64,000 nucleotides of DNA, taken from CALLPQ01 sp964392325 (lineage in GTDB: Bacteria; Pseudomonadota; Alphaproteobacteria; Caulobacterales; Parvularculaceae). How positions within the stretch are numbered: position 1 is the first letter of the stretch; each line of letters starts with the position of its first letter. Shown here one piece after another: positions 33,716 through 44,212 of the stretch. The position numbers and the translations under genes were made by a program. Under the pieces are notes generated by a model. The model was given only the letters and a program-made list of their open reading frames with translations. It did not search any database and was not told the DNA's origin. The stretch covers positions 186,001 through 250,000 of the forward strand of contig CAYMPJ010000001.1 in the NCBI GenBank assembly GCA_964392325.1, in the 5' to 3' direction.

Positions 33716-36100
33716 TTAATGCTTAATAACAGAACCGGTATCACTATTTTCACCTGCCGCTACCACAGGCTCAATCCATTCGATTGGTGTTAAAGACGAA
33801 ACCAATGCGTGACTTAGCACTTGATCAACAGTTTCCACGGGAATGATTTCAAGAGTATCTTTAACATTGTCGGGAATATCAGCGAGATCTTTTTCATTTT
33901 CTTCCGGTATCAAAACTTTCTTGACCCCGGCGCGCACAGCCGCGAGTAATTTTTCTTTCAGCCCGCCAATGGCCAATACCCGGCCTCGCAAAGAAATTTC
34001 GCCGGTCATCGCAATATCCTTATGGATCGGAATACCTGTCAGCACAGAGACTATTGCCGTCGCCATGGCAACCCCGGCAGAAGGACCGTCTTTCGGCGTT
34101 GCCCCTTCGGGAACATGAACATGAATATCGGTTTTTTCAAATAAAGGCGGCTCGATACCAAAATTTTCTGCCCGCGAACGCACATAAGAAGACGCAGCAG
34201 AGACAGACTCTTTCATAACCTCTTTCAGATTTCCGGTAGGTGTCATGCGACCTTTTCCGGGCATCTGCACCGCTTCAATGGTCAAAATATCTCCGCCCAC
34301 TGAGGTCCAGGCAAGGCCGGTCACAACGCCCACTTTGTCTTCGCCCTCAATTTCACCAAAACGGAATTTCGGCACGCCAGAATATTCATCCAGATTTTTT
34401 GCCGTTACCAGAACAGTTTCCGCGTCACCGCTCTCGAGGACACGTACGGCTTTTCGTGCAAGACGCGCGATTTCCCGCTCCAGATTACGCACACCAGCTT
34501 CACGGGTATACAGACGTATTAGGTTTTGCAGGCCCTCATCATTGATTGACCATTCTTCTTCTTTCAATCCATGGTTTTCAAGCTGTTTGGGGATTAAGTG
34601 ACGGCGAGAAATTTCAACTTTCTCATCCTCCGTGTACCCGGGAATACGAATAATTTCCATTCGATCCATCAGCGGCTGCGGCATGTTAAGGCTATTGGCC
34701 GTGGTAACAAACATGACATCCGACAAATCATAATCAACTTCGAGATAATGATCTGCAAATGTTGCATTCTGCTCCGGATCCAGCACTTCCAAAAGCGCCG
34801 AAGCGGGATCACCGCGAAAATCCTGTCCCATCTTATCGATTTCATCAAGCAGGAACATCGGATTTGATGTCTTGGCTTTTTTCATCGACTGAATGATTTT
34901 GCCAGGCATAGACCCGATATAGGTACGTCGATGCCCTCGAATTTCAGCTTCATCGCGCACACCGCCCAAGGAGACTCGCACAAAATCACGCCCTGTTGCC
35001 TTGGCGATGGACTTGCCCAAAGATGTCTTACCAACGCCGGGAGGACCAACCAGACACAAAATCGGGCCTTTGAGTTTATTGGTTCGTTTTTGAACCGCCA
35101 GATATTCGAGAATGCGCTCTTTAACTTTTTCCAGACCATAATGATCCTCATCAAGGATGGTCTGCGATTTATCCATATTGAGTTTTATTTTGGCTTTATT
35201 ATTCCACGGGATTGATAGCATCCAATCAAGATAATTACGGACAACCGTTGATTCGGCTGACATTGGTGACATTTGACGTAATTTCTTGACCTCTGCCTCC
35301 GCCTTGGTACGCGCCTCTTTAGAAAACTTCGCCTTCTTTATGCGCTCTTCTAATTCGCTGATTTCATCTTTGCCATCTTCGGTTTCACCGAGCTCTTTTT
35401 GAATAGCCTTCATCTGCTCATTCAAATAATATTCGCGCTGGGTTTTCTCCATCTGGCGTTTAACGCGGTTACGGATTTTTTTCTCGACTTGCAGGACACT
35501 CATCTCGCCTTCCATAAAGGCATAGACACGCTCAAGACGTTTTCCTACCGATACAATTTCTAACAGTTCCTGTTTTTCTGATAGCTTTATATTAAGGTGC
35601 GAAGCGACCGTATCTGCAAGCTTTGCAGGTTCATCGATTTGGTTGATCGAGACAATAACTTCAGGGGGGATGCGTTTGTTGAGTTTAACGTAACTTTCAA
35701 ATTGAGAACCAACGGAGCGCATTAGCGCTGTCACTTCTTCTTCCTCACCAAGATCTTGCTCAATGGGGGTTACGCTCGCCTCAAAATATTCATCTGTACG
35801 TGTATAATCTTCAATCGTCGCACGCCACTCGCCCTCGACCAGAACCTTAACGGTGCCATCGGGTAATTTCAGGAGCTGTATAATGGTTGCCACCACCCCC
35901 ATATTATAAATATTTTCCGGGGACGGGTCGTCATCATTGGCGTCTTTTTGTGAGACAAGAAGGATCTTTCGGTCATTCTCAATGACATTTTCAAGGGCTT
36001 TGACCGATTTTTCCCGGCCCACAAAGAGGGGGACAATCATGTTAGGAAATACCACAATATCGCGTAGCGGTAATACCGGGTAGATTGTAGCGTCACTCAT
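33716..36100 (-). CDS. lon: ATP-dependent protease Lon
   Basis: 794 aa cytoplasmic AAA+ serine protease degrading misfolded and regulatory proteins. Start at ATG 36100, with AAGGAG at ideal spacing; longer upstream starts lack a ribosome site. N-terminal substrate domain (ATIYPVLPLRDIVVFPNMIV), Walker A GPPGVGKTS, Walker B FLLDEIDKM. The catalytic dyad is Ser674 (PKDGPSAG) and Lys717 (second Lys of GGLKEK), spaced 43 residues apart as in E. coli. Lies between clpX and hup. Confidence 0.97.
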   Translation of the reverse strand: MSDATIYPVLPLRDIVVFPNMIVPLFVGREKSVKALENVIENDRKILLVSQKDANDDDPSPENIYNMGVVATIIQLLKLPDGTVKVLVEGEWRATIEDYTRTDEYFEASVTPIEQDLGEEEEVTALMRSVGSQFESYVKLNKRIPPEVIVSINQIDEPAKLADTVASHLNIKLSEKQELLEIVSVGKRLERVYAFMEGEMSVLQVEKKIRNRVKRQMEKTQREYYLNEQMKAIQKELGETEDGKDEISELEERIKKAKFSKEARTKAEAEVKKLRQMSPMSAESTVVRNYLDWMLSIPWNNKAKIKLNMDKSQTILDEDHYGLEKVKERILEYLAVQKRTNKLKGPILCLVGPPGVGKTSLGKSIAKATGRDFVRVSLGGVRDEAEIRGHRRTYIGSMPGKIIQSMKKAKTSNPMFLLDEIDKMGQDFRGDPASALLEVLDPEQNATFADHYLEVDYDLSDVMFVTTANSLNMPQPLMDRMEIIRIPGYTEDEKVEISRRHLIPKQLENHGLKEEEWSINDEGLQNLIRLYTREAGVRNLEREIARLARKAVRVLESGDAETVLVTAKNLDEYSGVPKFRFGEIEGEDKVGVVTGLAWTSVGGDILTIEAVQMPGKGRMTPTGNLKEVMKESVSAASSYVRSRAENFGIEPPLFEKTDIHVHVPEGATPKDGPSAGVAMATAIVSVLTGIPIHKDIAMTGEISLRGRVLAIGGLKEKLLAAVRAGVKKVLIPEENEKDLADIPDNVKDTLEIIPVETVDQVLSHALVSSLTPIEWIEPVVAAGENSDTGSVIKH

Positions 36101-36502
36101 AAAAAGCTCCTTGGCGGTCATTACAAACTTAATGTGAGCAATGCCGAAATTTGGTGTGAGGCTGTATAACCTCTCGAATAGCAATCAATACCGAATAATC
36201 ATTCAAATCGATCTGCTTGCTTTAAGATGCCCTGTTCCTAGCCACTCATCAAGTGGGGGACTAAAGCAGGACCCAAGCATTTTTGCACATTCTGGTTACC
36301 AGCGGTTTAGCAAACTGATCTTTTTTATTTTGGGCCACCGGTTTGCTTTTTCAAGCACACGGTAAAAAAAATTGCACATGATTTACACACAAAACGGAGA
36401 GGTGACCCTCAAACACCATATATTGCGCTTCTTTTGCAATTTACTGCACAAAACTTATTCACAGAGCGCATAAATATGCGGAAAGCGTTCTAAAATTGGA
36501 AA

Positions 36503-36520
36503 AGCCCCTCAAGAGGGGCT
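36503..36520 (-). terminator. Rho-independent terminator of clpX
   Basis: AGCCCCT (36503-36509) / AGGGGCT (36514-36520) with a 4-nt loop. On the minus strand it is followed by TTTTCCAATTTT. It lies about 64 bp after the clpX stop. Confidence 0.8.
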
Positions 36521-36537
36521 AATATTAGGGATTGATA

Positions 36538-36566
36538 TTCCGGCCACCCTTTATCAATGGCCGGAA
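36538..36566 (-). terminator. Additional hairpin between clpX and its terminator
   Basis: Perfect 9-bp stem TTCCGGCCA (36538-36546) / TGGCCGGAA (36558-36566), 11-nt loop, no T-run. It lies 18 bp after the clpX stop and may protect the 3' end or assist termination. Confidence 0.5.
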
Positions 36567-36583
36567 CAAAATTCTTGTGAATT

Positions 36584-37870
36584 TTAAGCGCTTGCGTCGG
36601 CTTCGACTTTTTCACTTGCCCGATCATCATAAATCGAGAGTGGCTGGGCTTTACCTTCGACCACTTCAGCATTGACCACGACCTCGGAAACACCTTCCAT
36701 AGTCGGTAGATCAAACATCGTATCGAGAAGAATACCCTCCATAATCGAGCGCAGACCACGTGCACCGGTTTTGCGAGCAATCGCTCTACGGGCAATCGCG
36801 GAACGGGCATCATCGGTGAAGGTTAGTTTGACGTCTTCCATCTCGAATAAGCGTTGATACTGCTTGATCAAGGCATTTTTCGGATTGGACAAAATCTGGA
36901 TTAATGCGTCTTCATCGAGATCTTCAAGGGTAGCAATCACAGGTAGACGGCCTACAAATTCCGGGATCAAGCCGAATTTCAGAAGATCTTCTGGCTCAAC
37001 TTCGCGCAGGATATCACCCACACGACGCTCATCAGCCTCCTTAACCTTGGCACCAAAGCCAATGGAGGCACCCTCACCGCGATTCGCAATTACTTTTTCC
37101 AAGCCAGCAAATGCGCCGCCTACGATGAAAAGGATATTGGTTGTATCAACCTGCAAAAATTCTTGTTGCGGGTGCTTGCGTCCACCTTGCGGAGGCACAG
37201 AAGCAACCGTACCCTCCATAATTTTCAGCAATGCTTGTTGCACGCCTTCACCGGAAACATCCCGGGTTATTGACGGATTATCGGATTTACGGCTGATCTT
37301 GTCGACTTCGTCGATATAAACGATCCCGCGTTGGGCGCGCTCAACATTATAATCAGCTGCCTGTAATAGCTTGAGAATGATATTTTCCACATCCTCGCCC
37401 ACATAACCGGCTTCGGTCAGGGTTGTGGCATCGGCCATTGTGAATGGCACATCGAGAATACGGGCCAAAGTTTGGGCAAGAAGGGTTTTACCACAACCGG
37501 TGGGGCCGACGAGCAAGATATTTGATTTTGCCAGTTCGACATCATTATTTTTACCGTCGTGATTAAGGCGTTTGAAGTGATTGTGCACCGCAACCGCAAG
37601 CACGCGCTTGGCATGTGCCTGGCCGATCACATAATCATCGAGAACTTTGCTGATTTGAAGAGGGGCAGGAACACCGTCACCGACTTTTACAAGTGACGAT
37701 TTCGATTCTTCGCGAATGATATCCATGCATAATTCAACGCATTCATCGCAAATAAATACTGTTGGTCCGGCAATCAGCTTTCGGACTTCATGCTGACTTT
37801 TCCCGCAAAAAGAACAGTACAACGTATTTTTACCGTCTCCGCCGCCGCTTTTTCCACCAACTTTGCTCAC
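36584..37870 (-). CDS. clpX: ATP-dependent Clp protease ATP-binding subunit ClpX
   Basis: 428 aa unfoldase that feeds substrates to ClpP; in alphaproteobacteria it drives cell-cycle proteolysis such as CtrA removal. N-terminal zinc finger with Cys19, Cys22, Cys41 and Cys44. Walker A GPTGCGKT (122-129), Walker B IVYIDEVDK, and ClpP-contacting IGF-type loop SIGFGAKV. The acidic C-terminal end EKVEADASA is species-variable. Two hairpins follow the stop. The gap to clpP is unusually long, about 440 bp. Confidence 0.97.
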   Translation of the reverse strand: MSKVGGKSGGGDGKNTLYCSFCGKSQHEVRKLIAGPTVFICDECVELCMDIIREESKSSLVKVGDGVPAPLQISKVLDDYVIGQAHAKRVLAVAVHNHFKRLNHDGKNNDVELAKSNILLVGPTGCGKTLLAQTLARILDVPFTMADATTLTEAGYVGEDVENIILKLLQAADYNVERAQRGIVYIDEVDKISRKSDNPSITRDVSGEGVQQALLKIMEGTVASVPPQGGRKHPQQEFLQVDTTNILFIVGGAFAGLEKVIANRGEGASIGFGAKVKEADERRVGDILREVEPEDLLKFGLIPEFVGRLPVIATLEDLDEDALIQILSNPKNALIKQYQRLFEMEDVKLTFTDDARSAIARRAIARKTGARGLRSIMEGILLDTMFDLPTMEGVSEVVVNAEVVEGKAQPLSIYDDRASEKVEADASA

Positions 37871-38311
37871 AACTGCACTCCTAAATAAACCTTAATCAGG
37901 TTCTAAACTATTTTCCGGGCATAGAGAAATGACCTCAAATCCTGTCAATTCCTAACCCTTGGCCGTCTCCAAAACTTACCGTTTCATTCAATTCTACAGG
38001 ACTTTTCTATAGAATTTCGAGACTCTCGCACTATCAGAACTAAGTATACGAGACACCCAAAACGGTTATCATCCAAACCGGGAAACGATTTAAATCAAAA
38101 ACAGCAATACCCGTTTTGACACCTTATACACGATCACAGCCGAACATCATACGCTTCTGCACGAAAAGTGCCAACCCGCTAATATTTATTATCCGACAGT
38201 CTAGTCCACATTCCATCATTTAATCAAATATTCAGGCCAAACCCTAATTGGCTCAATACACTAATCTATAGACCAGTAATCTATAACAAATGTCTTATAA
38301 TCATTGTTAAA
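37871..38311. other. 441-bp clpP-clpX intergenic region
   Basis: AT-rich stretch that should contain a separate clpX promoter. It includes an inverted repeat AATTCTA...TAGAATT near 37990-38015. No gene, RNA or clear terminator is visible. Confidence 0.4.
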
Positions 38312-38941
38312 TTAGTCTTCATTCGCTTCAGGATTGCGCTCCGTCAACACTTTGTCAATGAGACCAAAGTTAACAGCCTCTTCAGGTGTCATAAAATGAT
38401 CACGATCGAGGGTATTTTCAATCACATCATAGGGTTGGCCGGTGTGGTGCACGTAGATTTCATTAAGTCGGCGTTTCAATTCGACAATATCCTTCGCGTG
38501 GCGCTCAATATCGGATGCCTGCCCCTGAAAACCACCTGAGGGCTGGTGCACCATAATACGCGAATTTGGTAGAGAAAACCGCATATCCTTGTTGCCAGCC
38601 GTTAACAATAAGGAGCCCATAGAGGCCGCCATGCCGGTAACCATGGTTGATACGGCCGGGCGGATATAACGCATTGTATCATATATCGCCAACCCTGAAG
38701 AAACCGAGCCGCCGGGCGAGTTAATATAGAGATTGATCTCTTTCTTGGGGTTTTCCGCTTCCAGAAACAAAAGCTGCGCCACAACACTGGTCGCCATAGC
38801 ATCATTTACCGGTCCGGCAATAAAGATAATATGCTCTTTTAGAAGACGCGAATAAATATCATAAGAACGTTCACCACGGCTGGTTTGTTCTACCACCATT
38901 GGCGTGAGATAATTTTCGTAAGTAGCAATAGGGTCTCTCAT
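38312..38941 (-). CDS. clpP: ATP-dependent Clp protease proteolytic subunit ClpP
   Basis: 209 aa serine peptidase that forms the tetradecameric chamber used by ClpX and ClpA. ATG 38941 is chosen because AGAGGA precedes it; an upstream start adds 12 residues unlike other ClpP N-termini. Catalytic triad Ser107 (GMAASMGS), His132 (MVHQPSGG), Asp181 (LDRDHFM). Length and motifs are canonical. No trigger factor gene lies upstream, unlike in enterobacteria. Confidence 0.97.
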   Translation of the reverse strand: MRDPIATYENYLTPMVVEQTSRGERSYDIYSRLLKEHIIFIAGPVNDAMATSVVAQLLFLEAENPKKEINLYINSPGGSVSSGLAIYDTMRYIRPAVSTMVTGMAASMGSLLLTAGNKDMRFSLPNSRIMVHQPSGGFQGQASDIERHAKDIVELKRRLNEIYVHHTGQPYDVIENTLDRDHFMTPEEAVNFGLIDKVLTERNPEANED

Positions 38942-39261
38942 AGGTCCTCTTTGGTAAAACCGGTTAAAAATGGGCACTCAAGCTCAAAACGGAGATAACA
39001 CCTTATCCCTGTTCATTTGAAAATCTACTATGACGCCATCGAGTTAACAAACAATGGGCATGGCAAGCAAACTGCGGGTTAGATGCACACAAGATTGAAT
39101 GATTCAGCAGCACCTTGCATGTTTCCTGACATCGTTTTCCCACTGTATCAAATGGTGTATCAAGATGACACGCTTTTTCTTATCAGACCATGATATGGGT
39201 CTTTACAATTGGCAAGTCCAGTCCCAGTTCAAATTCATCCCTCTATTCCTTCCATGCGCCG
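38942..39261. other. 320-bp region between MATE and clpP genes
   Basis: Should contain the clpP promoter (minus strand, right part) and the 3' region... of no visible gene on the plus strand. I see no RNA, repeat or convincing short gene. Confidence 0.35.
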
Positions 39262-40662
39262 CTAAACAGGCGGTGCACCTGTCGCGGAATTGCGTTTAAT
39301 TAAAAACAAAAGCCGCCCCCCCAAAAGCACAGACGCAACAACCAAGCTCACCAAAAGCCCCCACCAGACGCCTTTAGCGCCCAAAGATGTCCCAAGGCCA
39401 AGCCACGCCGCTAATGGAAAGCCGACAACCCAATAACTAATACCGGTGAATACCATTGGCGCGCGCACATCCTTTATCCCGCGCAAACACTGATTGGCGG
39501 CGACCTGAACCCCGTCAAACATCATGAAGGCCCCCGCTATTGGTAAAAATGACGCAACCAGAGCCAAAACATTTGCGTTAGCCGGATCATCGAGCTCCAG
39601 ATAGAGACCCGCAAGGGCTTGCGGAACGCTCGTCACCAGAATTCCGAACATCGTCATGATGAGGGCCGACGAGATGATTGTCGCGCCGCAGGCCCGCAGC
39701 ACACCGTCCCAGTCCCGCGCGCCGGCAGCGAGCCCGACCCGGACACTCCCCCCCATAGATAATCCCAAGGGCACCATAAATGCCAAAGCTGACAAATTCA
39801 GGGCGATCTGAAAAGCGGCGACTTCCTCGACCCCAATACGACCGGTCAACAAGATTGCCGCATTAAACAACATACCTTCAAAAGCAGAGGTCACACTGAT
39901 TGGCCAGCCAAGCTTGACCAATTCGCGCAATCGAGGCCAATCAATCTGAAACACACGTTTAAAGATCTCGAATTTACGGGCATTCTTATGGTACCGGGAA
40001 TAAATCACTAACAGCGCAAAGCCGAGCATATGGGAAAGCGACGATGCAATCCCGGCGCCGACGAGCTCGAGCCTTGGCAATCCCCAATTACCGTAAATCA
40101 AAAGCCAATTCATAAACGCATTAAAAAAAGTTGTTATAATGATCAGCACCAAGGGTATGCGCGTCAGCCCTAATGCAGCGAGAAAGTTGCGCAAAATGAC
40201 AACCCCAAGCGCGAACGGCAATCCCGGTGCGAGAGCCAACACATAGGGGCCAGCAAGACGTGCTGCCGTCTCAGGTTGACCCAGAAGCAAAGTGATTGGC
40301 GTCGTAAACATCATAATAAGTAATGCGGCGGGGAACCCCATGGCGATCACCCACAATCCGGTTCTCACTGACCGGCGAACATCCGCAAAGTTTTCTTTAT
40401 TCTCGCCCAATGCCTGCGATACCATTGGCGATACCGCCATCGCCGGGCCGATCCCCACCAGAAAGAGGCCGAAAAAAACCACCAGCCCGATAGAAGAAGC
40501 GGCAAGGGGTTCAGGACCAAGACGCCCGACCATCAGCACATCAATTGAATTGATTGAAAATTGCACCAATTGGGTCAATGCCATTGGCCCGCCCAGAATA
40601 AGCAGGGCTTTAAATTCCGAACGCCACAAGCCCGGCTTTCCGGGCGGAATTTTTTTTATCAT
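39262..40662 (-). CDS. MATE family multidrug/Na+ antiporter (NorM-like)
   Basis: 466 aa from ATG 40662; an in-frame TTG 36 bp upstream also exists, and neither start has a strong ribosome site. Twelve predicted membrane helices in two homologous halves, with LGGPMALTQLVQFSINSIDVLMVGRLG at the start of half one and LGWPISVTSAFEGMLFN at the start of half two, both typical of NorM/DinF MATE exporters. It would expel cationic drugs or metabolites using Na+ or H+. The substrate is unknown; it stands alone. Confidence 0.9.
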   Translation of the reverse strand: MIKKIPPGKPGLWRSEFKALLILGGPMALTQLVQFSINSIDVLMVGRLGPEPLAASSIGLVVFFGLFLVGIGPAMAVSPMVSQALGENKENFADVRRSVRTGLWVIAMGFPAALLIMMFTTPITLLLGQPETAARLAGPYVLALAPGLPFALGVVILRNFLAALGLTRIPLVLIIITTFFNAFMNWLLIYGNWGLPRLELVGAGIASSLSHMLGFALLVIYSRYHKNARKFEIFKRVFQIDWPRLRELVKLGWPISVTSAFEGMLFNAAILLTGRIGVEEVAAFQIALNLSALAFMVPLGLSMGGSVRVGLAAGARDWDGVLRACGATIISSALIMTMFGILVTSVPQALAGLYLELDDPANANVLALVASFLPIAGAFMMFDGVQVAANQCLRGIKDVRAPMVFTGISYWVVGFPLAAWLGLGTSLGAKGVWWGLLVSLVVASVLLGGRLLFLIKRNSATGAPPV

Positions 40663-41095
40663 GTCACCAGAAATATTGGTCACGGGGTTTTCTTTCAAAT
40701 GGACTTATTGGAAACAGAGCGAAACAGCCCCAAGAATAGTCTTGAAGGTTGTCAGGCTTGATAAAAAATAGAAATTATTAAGAAATCAGCGAGCAACCTT
40801 TAAGGAATGGCTTTGTCAGACACGTAAAAAGAATCGAACGCGTCTTATCACCGGTACACGTCCCAAAGAGCGTGGCGGCGGTGCCAGTTTGCAAAACCAG
40901 AGTGAGATATTGATTACTCATCTTAGCGCTCTATCAAGTGTACGGCCTTACAAAAAAGGGCCAAAAAATTGCTAAACCCTGCTTATCTGCTGGTCATCTC
41001 GCTGTCAACCAACGACCCAGATCACCTGCTAACCCATGTGCTTTCAATGTCACAGGTTTTTACACTGATCTTCTTTTCAAAATCGCTCGCATCTC
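40663..41095. other. 433-bp region upstream of the MATE gene
   Basis: Lies between the MATE gene start and the end of the queuosine-precursor transporter gene. I find no tRNA, riboswitch or terminator; a rightward frame from 40938 is not protein-like. Possibly decayed sequence. Confidence 0.35.
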
Positions 41096-41851
41096 TCACT
41101 TTACAGAAAACGGTGTAAAATTCGTCTCTGCATCAAAAATATCGACCCCTTCGGCTTTTTTCGAACGCCCGATTATTACGTACGTAACAGGGGTTAGAAA
41201 AATTTCCCAAATCACCTTTAGAGCGTAGTTGGTTAGCAAGACAGTAATTATCTGCTCGGCTGACCATATTCCCAAGAAAGCCACTGGGTAAAAAATAAGA
41301 CTGTCCACGCCCTGACCCACTACCGTGGAACCAATGGTTCGTGTCCAGAGTTTTTTACCCTTGGTCAGTATTTTCATTCGGGCCATAACAAAAGCGTTGG
41401 AGAATTCACCGGCCCAGAAAGCCACCATCGATGCGAAAACGATGCGCGGTGCAATCCCGAAAACCGCTTCATATGCCTCTTGTCCGCCCCAACCCGGTGC
41501 GGGCGGCAGCGCGACAACCACAAAAGACATAAACGCCATAAACGCAACTGCCGCAAATCCTGCCCAGACCACACGCCGGGTTCTCGCATAGCCATAAACT
41601 TCCGTTAGCACATCACCCAAAACATAGGAAAGCGGGAAGAATAAAATTCCGGCGCCGAATATTCCGACCTTAAAGCCAAAAATTTCTGTTTCAAAAAACT
41701 GGACAAGCTTTGCCGCCCCAATCAAGTTGGAACAGATCAGCACAGCAACAAATGCCGCCATGGCAAAGTCATAATATTTAAATTGGTGATTTTTTAAATC
41801 AGATGCAACTGATTGTACGACTACATCATTATTCTGGTCGGCATCTGACAT
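41096..41851 (-). CDS. Queuosine precursor transporter (YhhQ/VUT family)
   Basis: 251 aa membrane protein with about six helices. Family hallmarks: an early ICSNLIGAAKLVQF, FPLSYVLGDVLTEVYGYARTRRVVWAGF (the strongly conserved core) and FWAGEFSNAFVMARMKILTKGK. E. coli YhhQ imports preQ0/preQ1 for queuosine tRNA modification. A preQ1 riboswitch is often found upstream, but only 48 bp separate it from the upstream M13 peptidase gene and I see none. It may be co-transcribed with that gene. Confidence 0.92.
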   Translation of the reverse strand: MSDADQNNDVVVQSVASDLKNHQFKYYDFAMAAFVAVLICSNLIGAAKLVQFFETEIFGFKVGIFGAGILFFPLSYVLGDVLTEVYGYARTRRVVWAGFAAVAFMAFMSFVVVALPPAPGWGGQEAYEAVFGIAPRIVFASMVAFWAGEFSNAFVMARMKILTKGKKLWTRTIGSTVVGQGVDSLIFYPVAFLGIWSAEQIITVLLTNYALKVIWEIFLTPVTYVIIGRSKKAEGVDIFDAETNFTPFSVK

Positions 41852-41899
41852 TATAGTATCTTCTTGCTTGGGGCTTCATTTTTCCGCACAGCTTGTGCA

Positions 41900-44212
41900 T
41901 CACCAAATTCGAACGCGATCTTCTGGAGCCAGATAAAGCCCATCACCGGGCTTTACGTCAAATGCTTTATACCATGCATCCATATTGCGTATAACGCCGT
42001 TCACCCGCAACGCCATCGGGCTATGAGGCGCTGCCAGAACACGGCGACGTAGCGCTGCCTCTGTGCGTTTAAATCGTCGCCCCTGAGCGCGGCCCAGAAA
42101 AAATCTTTGTGACCCCGTAAAGGACTCCCCGTCCCTGCCCTTCAGAATATTTGCAGGCTTTCCTTGAAGCGATAAAATATAGGCATCATGAGCGACTATC
42201 ATGCCCGCGAGATCGCCAATATTCTCACCAAGGGTTTGACGACCGTTTACATGCAAACCATCAAGCACTTCATATTGATCAAATTGTGCTGCTAATTTAT
42301 CCCCCAGCTTATCAAAGGCAAGGCGGTCATCGTCCCGCCACCAGCTTCTCAATTTTCCATCCGCATCATATTTAGATCCCTGATCATCAAAGGCGTGGCC
42401 AATTTCATGACCGATGATAGCACCAATCGCTCCATAATTCAGGGCAGAGTCTGCAGCAGGATCAAACAGGGGCGATTGAATATAACCGGCGGGAACGAAG
42501 ACCTCATTGCGCGCCGGATTATAAAATGCATTTACAGTTTGCGGCCCGCGATCCCATTCACTCTTGTTTACCTTCGACCCAAGACGCGTTAAATCCCGGC
42601 GAAAATCATCCCGGCGAATACTTTTTATATTGCCAAACAAATCATTACGACGAATACGCACCCTCGAATAATCCCGCCAAATCTCCGGATAGCCAATAGT
42701 CGCGCGAATTTTTGACAGTTTAAAAAGCGCCTCTTTTTTAGTATCGGCAGACATCCAGCTTAAATTTTCTATTCTTGTTTTGTATGCAGAACGGATTTTT
42801 TCAAACATATCCAGCATCAACGTTCTGGATTCTTCTGGAAAAAATGCTTCCACATAGAAGCGGCCAAGGCTTTGGGCAAATGCCTGATCGACAAGCCCTA
42901 GCGCTCTCTTGTCGCGCTGGCGCTGCGCGGTTCTACCGGAAATAGCGCGGTCAAAAAAAGAAAACCGCAATTGCGCGATTTTTTCAGGCATATATTCAGC
43001 ATTGGCAGAAATATAATGTACAAAGATATAGTCCCGCCAAACCTCAATGGGTGTCTGCGCAAAGAGTTCGGCAAGGTTTGGAAAAGATGAACTTTCGCGC
43101 ACAATCAGGGTTGTATCGGTTTTCGCGCCATAAGGCTTTAAAAACTCCCCCCACGGAAAATCGGGAGCGAGGGCTTCCAGCTCCCCTCTTGTCATCGGGT
43201 TATATGTAAGCGTTGCGTCCCGGCGCCGTGCACGGGTCCAGTGTAATTCGGCAATCTTTTTTTCAAGCGTAAAAAGCGCATCAACCCGCTGATCAAGATC
43301 ACCAATCTGTTGACCAATATTTTTTTCTAACGCCCCCTCATTCGAACGCGAAACACGTCTGATAATTTTTCGATTTTTTGGATCGCTAATAAATTCAAAG
43401 ATCAAAAGTTTATAAATATAATCCTTAAAAGCACTGCGTATTACCTCCAACTCTTTATCGGCGCGCAAATAATAAGAACGGTCCGGCATGGATAACCCAT
43501 CATGAGCGATGGCTAATGCATAATGATCTGGATTTTGGACATCTATCGTGACGGAAGATCGGAAAGGCCCGGCAAGTCCCAGTTCTGATTTGGCCAATAT
43601 CGCCGCAACCTGTTTGTGCGTTTCAAGCAATCTAATTTGTTCGAAATCACCTGCAAAGGGTTTCAAGCCAAGGCGTTCAACGCGGCCTCCATTCATATAG
43701 GAGAGATAAAGGTCGCGAATTTTTTGCCTATCACTTCCCCGTGGATAACGCGTGTTCAACAGGTTTTGCATGATACTGCTTAACCGCGCCTCGACGCGCT
43801 CAGACATATCAATGGAAAAACCGATGCCGGAGCGTATTGCAGGAATTGGATTGCTATCTAACCAACCGCCATTGGCATAACGGTAGAAATCATCCTGCGC
43901 TCTGGTTTTGGTATCAAAGGCAGACAATGGATACCCCCATGGTTTCAAGAGGGGAGCGACCGGGGGAGACCCCCCTTCGGCCTTATCTTGACCTACAATT
44001 TCAGTAGCGCCGTCATGAATTTCTTCCAATTGCTCGACAGGGCCGCCATTGGCTAACGCGCTAGACTGAAACGCCAAGGAAGGGGCACCATTCCATTCCA
44101 AAGAGGTAAAAATCACCACCCAAAACAGGAGGGTGCCGGACCCAAACTTTTTAAATAACGCATGAATGTTTATGAGTGGGGGTGGTTTTGGCAGCATTGA
44201 TTGTCTCGACAT
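41900..44212 (-). CDS. M13 family zinc metallopeptidase (neprilysin/PepO-like), exported
   Basis: 770 aa. An N-terminal signal/anchor at about 26-48 (LLFWVVIFTSL...) indicates export or membrane anchoring. The long helical domain begins with DDFYRYANGGWLDSNPIP. The catalytic motif GHEIGHAFDDQGSKYDADG has His602, Glu603 and His606, and the third ligand region is GENIGDLAGM. The C-terminus DVKPGDGLYLAPEDRVRIW is canonical. It degrades small peptides outside the cytoplasm. The linker after the signal (about 49-95) is rich in Gly, Glu and Ala. Confidence 0.93.
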   Translation of the reverse strand: MSRQSMLPKPPPLINIHALFKKFGSGTLLFWVVIFTSLEWNGAPSLAFQSSALANGGPVEQLEEIHDGATEIVGQDKAEGGSPPVAPLLKPWGYPLSAFDTKTRAQDDFYRYANGGWLDSNPIPAIRSGIGFSIDMSERVEARLSSIMQNLLNTRYPRGSDRQKIRDLYLSYMNGGRVERLGLKPFAGDFEQIRLLETHKQVAAILAKSELGLAGPFRSSVTIDVQNPDHYALAIAHDGLSMPDRSYYLRADKELEVIRSAFKDYIYKLLIFEFISDPKNRKIIRRVSRSNEGALEKNIGQQIGDLDQRVDALFTLEKKIAELHWTRARRRDATLTYNPMTRGELEALAPDFPWGEFLKPYGAKTDTTLIVRESSSFPNLAELFAQTPIEVWRDYIFVHYISANAEYMPEKIAQLRFSFFDRAISGRTAQRQRDKRALGLVDQAFAQSLGRFYVEAFFPEESRTLMLDMFEKIRSAYKTRIENLSWMSADTKKEALFKLSKIRATIGYPEIWRDYSRVRIRRNDLFGNIKSIRRDDFRRDLTRLGSKVNKSEWDRGPQTVNAFYNPARNEVFVPAGYIQSPLFDPAADSALNYGAIGAIIGHEIGHAFDDQGSKYDADGKLRSWWRDDDRLAFDKLGDKLAAQFDQYEVLDGLHVNGRQTLGENIGDLAGMIVAHDAYILSLQGKPANILKGRDGESFTGSQRFFLGRAQGRRFKRTEAALRRRVLAAPHSPMALRVNGVIRNMDAWYKAFDVKPGDGLYLAPEDRVRIW

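Larger units (their letters stand above)
36101..36583. other. clpX-lon intergenic region
   Basis: 483 bp. Holds two hairpins just after clpX (36503-36520 and 36538-36566) and the lon promoter region, in which I could not fix clear -35/-10 or heat-shock elements. No other gene is visible. Confidence 0.4.

Noticed and set aside
40938..41228. 96-codon rightward frame upstream of the MATE gene
   Set aside because: Overlaps the transporter gene on the other strand, lacks a ribosome site and a protein-like pattern.
41852..41899. Possible preQ1 riboswitch ahead of the queuosine-precursor transporter
   Set aside because: Only 48 bp are available and no pseudoknot-like sequence is visible.
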